DNA of 64,000 nt from Aureobasidium sp. EXF-3400 (taxonomy: Eukaryota; Ascomycota; Dothideomycetes; Dothideales; Saccotheciaceae), in contig SWBL01000194.1 in the NCBI GenBank assembly GCA_024195585.1, forward strand, positions 31,280 to 95,279. The letters run 5' to 3'. A program made the position numbers and the translations under genes. The notes beneath the pieces are model-generated. The model was not told the origin of the DNA. It did no database searches and saw only the letters and a list, made by a program, of their open reading frames with translations. Below are positions 55,250 through 64,000 of the stretch, in pieces; position 1 is the stretch's first letter; each line of letters starts with the position of its first letter.

Positions 55250-57050
55250 GCCTTTGTGATTCCTCTGGAACAACAAGATCGCAACACTTGCCCGAACGAG
55301 CTTCGTCTTCCAATCAATCCATCAAACACCCCCGAGCGCACACCAACGAGCGCAACAGATGCCCCCTTGGAACAACTGCGCATCACCACACAACTTTGCA
55401 TCAGCCTAGCACTGTCATTCGGGACGAGACCAATGTCCACTTTTTGGACCAGCTTTGCTGAGGGAACACTCACTTTTTCCATGATACCCAGAAGAATACA
55501 AGATCTCTCTACTGCTTCCTTTCTACACACTGCTGTGCTATGCTGTTATCTGTTCGAATAGTGCCAAATCCACTGAGTTGCTGCCACAAACCGTCGGGAC
55601 TCGGACAGTTTTGAGACTTGGTCTGCTAGTTGAATGGTTAATGCGATAGCCTTGATGCAGTGTCAGACTCGATCGTCTTGACAGATAGAGAGACAGAAAA
55701 CGCTCAAGCTACATGTCTTCTTCTGAAGACTTTCCTGTTGGTAGTGGCACTCCTTGAGCAGAGCGAAACTAGCTGTTTTGCTGACTGATCGCAGCTCTGA
55801 AGTTTTCTGTGGGCTACTTTTGTCGAACTTACATGTTCTGATTGTTTGTTTGTTAGAGATCTTGTGTAAACTCGAAAGTACGGTCGTTGACACAACTGGC
55901 GCGGGCAGAATGTCCCTGGTAACTCAGCACTGCCAATGCCAAGGCAAGCATTGCTTTTTTGTTCTGTTTTGAGCATACACAGCGACAAGACAACAGTCAT
56001 TGCTGAAAACCTGCCACGCGCTTGTCAGGCTCATCATGCTGTCGACATGGGTTTGCGATATTTCAAAGGCGCAGTCGCTTCCAGTTTCCACTCTCGTATG
56101 TTCGCAGTAAGCGAGGTGCTGAAGCAATGGACAGAACTCACCGAGGCAGAGGCAGCGTTGTTGATCTACTCGCTCACCCCATGCCTAAGCCACCGCCATC
56201 TTATCTTGGAAGTTGGGAACACGAAAGGTTGATTGATTGAAGCAGTAAGAAAGATGGAACCTGGGCTTCTGCGACGGTCGGCACTCTCGAACTTCATAAC
56301 CGCGAACTGGGAGAGCAGCGTGAACCCGTCTACAGCACGCCATGCCATCATGGATTTTTCTGCATCATCCTCCAGGTTGACCAAAGAGCTGCCAGCAAAT
56401 CTAGACCACCTGCATGCGCACGGTCCCTCCCCAGATTCGGTCAGCTGTACTAAAAAGAAGCTTAAAAAAAATCATCCGCGATTGGCTGGTCTCATCTCTG
56501 ATGTTTCGGCCATGAACGACTCGCGATCCTGCTATAAAGTTCACTACTAGACGTTAAACTGCCGACCGAAAAAGCATGAGCTCACCCGATCATTCACTTT
56601 TCTACCAATCACACTGAATCGCCAGCCGTCGACAAAATGAGCCCGTTTTTGTTCATCTCCTGCACATCACACTTTTTGGGTGACAACACGAGTGGCATGT
56701 CTTACCAACGTTACGGCTCGAGAACACGCGGGCTGGGTCGAAGCTTTTGAACGAGTAAGTGACGATAAGAAGAACCACACTCGCTGCTGCTTTCAACTTC
56801 CCGTCTGTGTCCCGCCTGTTCCCCGTCTGCATATTTGTTCTTTCAGCTGAGTGAGGCGTTCGACCCGGTAGCTTCGTACCACTTCGACGCGTGGATCTTA
56901 CATTAGCAAAGCCTTGTCCGAACTCGAACATACAATAAAACCGGTCTGCCCAGTCATCCTTCTGCAACCCCTCTCATATTCAGTGTTGCATCAATCACGA
57001 TTGCTTGAAGAGGATATTCATCTATTCAAGATTGATTCCAGCTTAACACA
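55250..57050. other. Gene-free stretch of 1.8 kb
   Basis: It starts with the 3' UTR of the zinc-finger gene and ends with the promoter of the DOMON gene. Frames of up to about 105 codons (for example 56233-56550) lack ATG starts in good context or domains. A CTATAAAG at about 56530 is TATA-like, but no gene follows it directly. Confidence 0.4.
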
Positions 57051-58460
57051 ATGATGTCCACTTCCTTGTACAGTAAGCAACTCCGTTCCTGCCTGACTTG
57101 GCACATGGTTATGCAGGGACCGAGACTGATTACCCTGCAGCACTCCTGTTTGCTTTCTTCGCGGTTGCATTTGCAGGCAATGGAACCTCTACCTACACAT
57201 ATCAACACCAAGGTTCCACTGCGTTCCACCTTGACCTTGGGCTTAACACAACGGGCAATGACCTGTATTTCAACATGTCTGCTCCCTCAACATACTCATG
57301 GCTCGCCTTTGGCATTGGAGGCCAGATGAAGAATTCGTTCATGTTCATTGGATATCCCAGCTCGAATGGCTCAGGTAAAGAAATTCTTCCCGACATTGTG
57401 ATTGCATCCAGGACTAAGTGGTTGTATCTTAGGTGTAACTTTGAGCCCGCGACTCTCGACGGGACACTCACAACCACAGTACACATCTTCAAAGGATGTC
57501 CAAGTGAGATCTAGTTCCATCACCAATGGAACTTACCAACTCATGGGCGTGTGTTACAACTGCACGGCGTGGTCTCTTGGAAAGATGGACACATCATCAA
57601 CGAACCAGTCCTTCATTTTCGCCCTTGGACCTTCGACCGATACCATCTCTAGCGACTCGATGTCTCAGAACATTGCTCAGCACACCATGTACAACTCCTT
57701 CTCAATGGATATGACGCAAGCCGCTTTCAGCGGATCCAACACTCCCGCATTGAACTCTGGCGGTAACTCTGGCTCGTCACACGGCGGCCCTTCCTCTGGC
57801 TCAACTCATGCAGCGAGCGAAAACGTTTATAACAGAGTCCACGGCATCTTTATGGCTATTGCATTCGTCATTCTATTCCCCCTAGGTGTTCTGGTGCTTC
57901 GTCTAGGCCACAGCGTTATCGCCCATGGTATCATTCAAGCCACGGCCTACTGCTTTGTCATCGTGGGTTTCGGTACTGGAATCTACCTGTCTGATAGATT
58001 CGGCTATGTAAGCTCACAATTCCATCCTTGCCTCGTTCAGGGTGAGATTTATTTGGGTGGCTTTGATTTGCTAACAAACTGCAACTAGAACGAATACAAA
58101 ACAGCTCATCAAATCATCGGTCTCGTACTCTTCGCGCTTCTCGCTATCCAAGCTCTTGGTGGCTTGATTCATCACCTTCTCTTCCGTCGCGGTCACAAGA
58201 CTATTATCGGAAAGGTACACATGTTCCTTGGTATCTGCTTGCTTATCTTGGGCATTGTCAACGTGCCTCTGGGTCTCAACCAGTCCGGCGACAGCAACTA
58301 CAACACGGCCTACATCATCGTTGTCGCTATTCTCGGAGCTATATTCTTGGCACTTCGCTTCTTCGCATTGTGGAGAGATAGGAGGGTGACCAAGAGGGAA
58401 GGAAGTGAGAAGGGTGTTCTGAGGAGGGGTTCCAGCAGCGATGAAGCTGCTGTCATCTGA
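57051..58460 (+). CDS. DOMON domain-cytochrome b561 membrane protein
   Basis: Four exons (57051-57072, 57141-57374, 57433-58007, 58089-58460) give 400 aa. The signal peptide (LYTLLFAFFAVAFA) crosses the first intron. The extracellular DOMON domain of the cellobiose dehydrogenase-cytochrome type follows (about 25-190): FHLDLGLNTTGNDLYFNMSAPSTYSWLAFGIGGQMKNS, with the methionine in GGQMKNSFMFIGYPSSNGSG likely to be a heme ligand. A Ser/Gly-rich linker leads to a cytochrome b561/ferric reductase-like region with about five helices (RVHGIFMAIAFVILFPLGVLVLR onwards) and histidines suitable for heme (HG, HS, HGI, HQIIG, HHLL, GKVHMFLG). Such proteins move electrons across the plasma membrane. The donor and acceptor are unknown. 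Confidence 0.86.
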
Positions 58461-59433
58461 GCGGTTTGAAAATCTCGGTCAAGGTCTCGAAAGGGCATCC
58501 TCATGAGTGCGGTTGACGAATGTTCACGATATGATTGTCTTTTTTCCTTTCGTCATGGACTAATATCTTAAATCTAATATCATCATGTTTTCGTTATATT
58601 CCAGGAATACGCTCTCTACAATATTCCTGCATCCGATCACTGCCGTATTAGGCTGTTGCGTCGATGCTCAAAGCCCCGGCTACTTTTTCACCCGCTAAAA
58701 GTTTCGTCGCCAGGAAACTCGTATCGTGATCGTGAAGCCATATAGAAAAATACATGATTCGTGTATGAACAATCCAAAGTGTAAAAACAAGCTTTCATAC
58801 CCCAGCATGTCACTGCTCGGACACGACTTGACAGCGAAGATCCATGACCTCACTCATGCTTAACCATTCAAACCCCGAACGGCGACATGCTCTGCCATGC
58901 GAAAGACTCGTGCCGTTGAGATCGTACCTCGTTGCCACAACTCTGCAATTTTCCCCATGCAACGGAAAGCTGAGCCGGTTGCAGCGATGTCTGGAAACGG
59001 GACGGAGGGACGCGTAATGGTAAAGGAGGCAAACAACCACACCTTCCTTTGGAGGTCTGGCGTAGACAATCATCGTCCATCGAGCGAAGCACACTTGAAA
59101 TAGGCGGCGGATATAAATTTTTGGTCACCTTCCTTTAGAGGTTTGGTGTTGGACGTCAAGTGACGTTTCTATTGACGACCAACCACTGCCCGAACCAGAT
59201 CGAACGGTACGATGTATATCGAAGATGACTTGGAAAAGGTTATCTCGCTGGCCCTTTTTGACACATACAGTTGGATCGGGATCGTAACTGTATCTCTTGA
59301 CAGCAAATCTTGAATTTCGGTCTCGGATCCTCAGCCTATACGCGCCGCACGGGACAATATCAATAAAATTTGAATGTCATCGCAAAGAACATTGCGTGGG
59401 AACTCATGTTGCCATTTTGAAGACAAGGCAGAA
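58461..59433. other. Gene-free stretch upstream of the inverted-repeat element
   Basis: AT-rich non-coding sequence with the 3' UTR of the DOMON gene. No open frame with gene-like features. Confidence 0.4.
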
Positions 59434-59629
59434 CCTCCTCATGTGCTAAAGACAGTCACATTGTAGGTACAGTAATAAATTCTGAGAACACCCATTAAAG
59501 GCGACCTCCATGGCTAGGAGTGTATTCGAATCGCAACTGTGCATTTTAATAGCTTATAACAACCCTTAGACTTCGTGAAGGGGCACGGGTCAGTTGCAAG
59601 ATTGTGACTGTCTTTAGCACACGGGGAGG
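59434..59629. mobile_element. MITE-like element, 196 bp, with 27-bp terminal inverted repeats
   Basis: The left end (59434-59460) and the reverse complement of the right end (59603-59629) agree at 25 of 27 positions; the inner 19 bases (TGTGCTAAAGACAGTCACA) are identical. The interior has no open frame, as in a non-autonomous miniature inverted-repeat transposon. No clear target-site duplication could be seen at the borders. A third copy of the end sequence lies at 23363-23389. Confidence 0.6.
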
Positions 59630-60373
59630 AAGTGTATCAGATTGAATGATAATCTTATCAATCCAGCACAAGATAAGAACTGCCTATACAAATCTTGCTT
59701 GCTATCCATTGAGAATGCCAAGAGGAATCACTCACACACGGACGATTGTTTCTTAAAAGACATCATAAAGGTGCGATATAGACAATTTTATCGTGTCTAT
59801 CTAGAGATACAGCACTCTCTCCGAAAAGCACAACATCACCTCTTATTGCTCGGTCTAAAATCTGATGAAGGTTTCACTCCCCTCATGCCTAAAGAACCCA
59901 GCATAGTCCTCGAGAACCTCTTCAATATCGATAACAGCATTGACAACGAAGCTCGGATTTGCTCTGCCCGAAGACACTAGCGGGCACCAGCTCGACGGCG
60001 GTCTCTCGCAAAGGCAGAACAATACCTCCTTGGATGATCAAAGCCTTATTGAATTTCTCAATGGTGCACTTGTGCAGGATAGATGAGATCCAACTCTAGT
60101 TTTTAAACATTGTCGGTCGTCGGTCTTCCCGTCGAATAGCGTCTCATGCAGCGCAAGATACTTGTTGGATACCAACACTCGTGAGACAATCGGCTATGCC
60201 TTTCGACCATACGATATCGTCTTCGTGACTGTTGAGATGAGTTCTCAGAGGATGGTCGTACTGGATAGGCCGAACTGTATGACTTATCCCAAGCTACGAC
60301 ATCCAGATCCCAACAACTTCATGCTGCCACTAAAATTGCGACAAGACGGATTCTGAAGTCTATTGGATCGAGT
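59630..60373. other. Gene-free stretch with decayed open frames
   Basis: Open frames at 59642-59980 and 60162-60356 have protein-like composition (GFTPLMPKEPSIVLENLFN; TIGYAFRPYDIVFV) but no ATG in place and no joinable splice signals. They may be remnants of a gene; no family is recognised. Confidence 0.35.
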
Positions 60374-62367
60374 TCATCTTGGATTCCCCGTCTTGGTCCA
60401 CTCCGACTTCAGGTCTACCCGAAGATCGTTGACAGGCCAGCCAGTACGATTTTGATGTTGTGCGAGCATGTCGAGAATGGCATTTCTTTTGACTGGGTCT
60501 TGTGTATGCAATCCTGCAGCGAAGACGCACTGCGTAGAGATAACCATAGCCGCGTCATCCTCAGTGGCCAGAGCGATACCACAAATCACATCAATCGATT
60601 CATTGAGGGCGCGCTCTCTCATCACATATTCCTTTAGTCCTCCAGCGGCAGGAGTACATATCTGCAGGAGGATCTTTGCAAAGTGATATAGTTGCAAGCC
60701 AGCTGCAAACACAGGAGGATGTATCCAGATAGGGTTGAACGGCCCTTGGGAGGTATTGAGACAAGGCAAGGGATTGAAATGGCTGGTCAGATGCTGATAC
60801 CAGTCTTCCAGCTTCGTTGACAACTCATCTGCTTTGGCCAGTCGCATGATCAAGTCAGACTTACCGGCTTCAACCTCCTGCTCTGAGCTGTAATTCACGC
60901 ATTGGGCTACCAAGTAGACACATCTCGCAGCAATGTCCCAGTGATCCATGGCGTAGTATGGCTTTGTAGGCTTGAAGAAGCTTAGCACTTTACGGCCTTC
61001 CCGAAAGGCAGCCCAGACATCCTGACGTAACCAGGCCCACCAGATAGCCTGATTGAGACCCCCAGATTCACCGTTGATCTCGCGAGATCTTTGGACCCAG
61101 AAGATGCCCCTGAGATGTCGCTCCCAACTCTGGCCCTCACCATCGATCATCTCATACGTGCTGATTATCAAGCACGTGACTAGAAGCTCTTCACTGCGGA
61201 GATATGCTTCACTCTTCATAGCCTGCTGAAGGTACTGGAGTGTTTCATAATAGTATTGCACTGCAAGTGTACGGTCAGGCGCCAAGTTTGGTAGCGGTTT
61301 GATTGACAGATGCCTTGCGCAAAGCGCTAGTATAGCCTTCATTAAGCCTTGGTTGCGCAGGGCAAGATGCGGTACCATGACCGAGAAATGACGATGAGGG
61401 TCTGTAAGATCAATCCAGCGGCTGAAATGTGTGACAAAGTATTGGAACAGAGAGACTTCCAAGTCCGACAAGGTGACTACTTCCTGTGGGATGATAGAAG
61501 GCGTGTATGATCCTTGGATAAGTCCTGAAGGGCGGGAGAAAGAGCTCCCACTGGTGTACTGGGCTTGGTTGCTAGAGGTGTTGTTTTGTGCTGTGACAAG
61601 GCTCGGCGAGATGGGATTGAAGTTCCAGTCTGCTTTCGTTGCGTCTCCAGCCAGTAGGCCAAACCATCGAAGAGGTGCGACGTCGGCAGCGTAAGCAGTG
61701 CTCCCACTTAGGCTTGATCGAGGGCTCGATGTCTGGTTGTCATCAAGCTGTCTGATGAAATCAGGAGCATGAATGCTGGGAGGCGCGGCGTGAAGAGCTG
61801 TGTTGTTGTTTTCTGGGTTGGAAGGTTCATACTGAACACATAGTCGTTGCCCAAGAGCACCAGACTCAGCCTGTTGTACAGCGCCGTCAAGGCTTGATCT
61901 TTGTGGCACAACAGATGGACTGGCCGAGCTTGGTACTGTCGCAGTAAAAGAGCTTTGCCTGACTTGAGGCGCCTGCTTGCTTGATCAGATACACGCGCAC
62001 GCACACGTTTTGGCATTGCGGACGGGAGTAGAGCACGATGAACACGGAAATGCAGGAAAATGGAGCGAATATAGGACAAGCAAAATTCGATACTCACATC
62101 AGTCGTCGAGGCATAGACACATTGTCGCTTGCTTTTAGTGCAAGCCGAACAGGATGGTCTTTCCTCGTCGCATTTCATGTGACGAGTTCGGCATACAACA
62201 CTGCGAAGTGCCGAGTCAGCGAAGTCTTAGCGGTCAAGATGCAAGATAACGGACCATCCTGTCGTTGTACGGAGACCTCTGCCACGGGATGGACGAGGTT
62301 TACGGCGTCTTACAGGCGCCGCCGCAGGTTGCGACTCGTCTCGTGGCGAAGCGTTGCTTTCAGACAT
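60374..62367 (-). CDS. Zn2Cys6 transcription factor
   Basis: Three exons (62367-62255, 62200-62098, 61972-60374; introns 54 and 125 nt) give 604 aa. A basic Arg/Pro/Ser-rich N-terminus (APVRRRKPRPSRGRGLRT) precedes the binuclear zinc cluster GCVVCRTRHMKCDEERPSC followed by SACTKSKRQCVY; all six Cys are present (C-x2-C-x6-C, then C-x2-C-x6-C). The cluster is split by the first intron inside its first Cys codon. The large C-terminal exon has the fungal transcription factor middle-homology region (YFVTHFSRWIDLTDPHRHFSVMVPHLAL, LLVTCLIISTYEMIDGEGQSWERHL). Such factors control metabolic genes. It lies next to an RTA1-type membrane gene on the opposite strand, possibly a target. Confidence 0.88.
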
Positions 62368-63321
62368 CCACTTTGCTGGGCGAACCGGTTCACGAACGAC
62401 TCACGCAGCCTTCGGAAAGTGCAAAAAGCTCGCCGCTTCCCCGCCTCGAGGCACTAGCATTTGTATACACAGCCAGGGTGTGTCAAGCAGCAAGCTTGTT
62501 TACTGCCAAAAAGCGTCGAATCACCACAAACCCTTATTCTGCGATCCTCGTCCTGTTCTCGAGTATTCCTAGTCTTGGTGGTGTTGCTTCTCTACAGTCT
62601 CTTAGCTGTCTAAGCTGTGTTGCGGTTTTGATCAGTAGTTTTGCGATTCATCTTGGGTACAGCCGACCTTTCCCATGCAAGTTTCGATTAACAGCCCCAG
62701 CAGATTGGCGAGAAGATCTTGACGTAGACGCGTCGCCAGACAGGCACCAACTTTATCATCACTATGACTGTCGAGGACATGGATCCAAAACCTCAAGCAA
62801 ACAGACTCAGAAACGGGAGTTGTCGTTCGTCAGCTCAGCCCTTGGCCCTTCAAAACAAGTGCGAGTCGACCAATCAGAATCGAGTGCGAGATGTGGGGAC
62901 TTGCCAGAAAAGGATCCTCCGCTCCTGCACCGCCCAAGCTTCTTCTTTTTCGGACCGTAGCCTTGTTGCTTCGATGTGTTGCTAAGCTCTCTTTTTGGCA
63001 ATCGTCGCGAGCGAGCCAATCAGTCTCAGGACTGAAGATGCATGCAGCATATTCCAACGCGCTGAATGTCGAATAGGAAACCTTTGCGACTGTTTGTCTA
63101 CAGATTGCCATGGATCTGACATGGCAGAGGAGGCTGAGTCGCAGCAGCTGTCTTAAATCCTCTCAATGATCCTCAAGTATGGTAGGTGGAATGATATAAA
63201 CATCAGTCGAGCCCTCTGTGGTCCGTCTATCCTTCTATCCTCATCAGACTTTACTCTACCACTGCATCTTCATCCACATTGCCAAACCTATCTGCTTTCC
63301 CAACGCTCCACATACTGCACA
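62368..63321. promoter_or_regulatory. Divergent promoter region, Zn2Cys6 factor and RTA1-type gene
   Basis: A 954-bp interval between divergent ATG codons. No strong TATA element before either gene is evident. Short frames here (about 62807-63111) have no domain. No obvious repeated CGG triplets for a zinc-cluster factor were noted. Confidence 0.4.
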
Positions 63322-64000
63322 ATGGCAACAGTTGTGAATGGCACTGTACTCATTCCTGCACTCAATGGCTCCCTCATCGACCCGAACGACTGCGCTATCG
63401 GCGTGTGTTCGTTGGACTATGCCCAGATTGAATATGTTCCGACATATGGCGGCAACCTGGCATACTGCATCATATTCGCCGTTATCCTTCTAGCTCAGAT
63501 GGGTCTGGTCTGGAAGTATCGCACCTACGGCTTCTTCGTCGGCATGTTCTGTGGTCTTCTTCTCGAAGTACTCGGTTACGCTGGCCGTATTACTCTCAGT
63601 GGAAACCCTTTCAACTTTGATCAGTTCGTCTTGTAAGCACCGTGCTGTTCTTTCCATCTCGAGCTTTTATCTGACGATACCAGATACCTGGTGTGCCTCA
63701 CCATTGGCCCAGCGTTCCTCACGGCGTCCATCTACCTCTGTCTCGGCCGCATCGTCATCGTCTACGGTCAAAACATCTCACGCTTCTCTCCAAAATTCTA
63801 TACCCTTACATTCGTTATCTGCGACTTCATCAGTCTCCTGCTCCAAGCTGTCGGAGGAGCTCTGGCTGCCACACAGGATGCCTCCGACCCATCTCGTACT
63901 GGTATGTTAAGCCGAAGGTACAAACACCACGACTAGTGGTGGCGCTTTGTCTCAGTCTGTACGCAAGGTCCGCACGGCGTATTCAAACACCGTCCAGGAC
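63322..64000 (+). CDS. RTA1-type lipid-translocating exporter-like membrane protein (partial, cut by window end)
   Basis: Exons 63322-63632 and 63684-63901 are visible; an intron starts at 63902 (GTATGT) and the rest lies beyond the window. The N-terminus is extracellular with two N-glycosylation sequons (NGT, NGS) and a possible disulfide ([11 protein letters not shown]). At least four membrane helices follow: [81 protein letters not shown]. The GYAGRI and [23 protein letters not shown] motifs identify the RTA1/RSB1 family, seven-helix proteins linked to sphingoid-base or sterol-toxin tolerance. Which compound it handles is unknown. Confidence 0.9.

Noticed and set aside
59642..59980. Open frame of about 112 codons just after the MITE-like element
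   Set aside because: It has no ATG start and no recognisable domain; it is not a transposase of any kind I can identify. Kept only as a possible remnant.

Overview
The window is nuclear DNA of a filamentous ascomycete (Pezizomycotina). Nearly every gene is broken by short introns of about 45-66 nt with GT-AG borders and CTAAC/CTGAC-like branch sites. The gene families are typical of moulds: a Zn2Cys6 regulator, RTA1-type and OPT-type membrane proteins, a GH78 enzyme, a tannase-type esterase, an NRPS-like reductase and F-box genes. A dothideomycete would fit, but that is only a guess. No rRNA, tRNA, CRISPR or intact transposon was found.

Layout. 0-20.4 kb is mostly conserved housekeeping: exosome nuclease Dis3 and V-ATPase subunit H (divergent), a GPI-type wall protein, two low-complexity proteins of unknown function, a mitochondrial S-adenosylmethionine-type carrier, a SCY1/SCYL2 pseudokinase and a mitochondrial branched-chain aminotransferase (divergent), and a BTB protein. 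20.6-26.4 kb holds a gene broken by one stop codon, an Aim6-like phosphodiesterase and a secreted GH78 alpha-L-rhamnosidase. 27.6-37.5 kb has a small conserved protein and then three same-strand genes that look like a small metabolic cluster: an adenylation-thiolation-reductase enzyme, an OPT transporter and a ketopantoate-reductase-like enzyme. 38.5-53.8 kb is accessory: a secreted protein, an Mpv17/PMP22 protein, an F-box pseudogene, a tannase/feruloyl esterase, a possible aegerolysin-like beta-sandwich protein, an unknown membrane-inserting protein, a secreted amidohydrolase, an F-box gene with an in-frame stop and further open frame, and a secreted intradiol dioxygenase. 54.9-64 kb holds a small zinc protein, a DOMON-cytochrome b561 protein, a MITE-like inverted-repeat element, a Zn2Cys6 regulator and a truncated RTA1-type gene.

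How the genes work together. Several secreted enzymes (GH78, tannase/feruloyl esterase, intradiol dioxygenase, amidohydrolase, DOMON-b561) would suit a fungus living on plant material rich in glycosides and phenolics. The NRPS-like/OPT/reductase set could make and move a small peptide- or amino-acid-derived compound. Both ideas are inferences from family membership and gene order. All exon borders below were read by eye from splice signals and reading-frame continuity; none is backed by transcripts.
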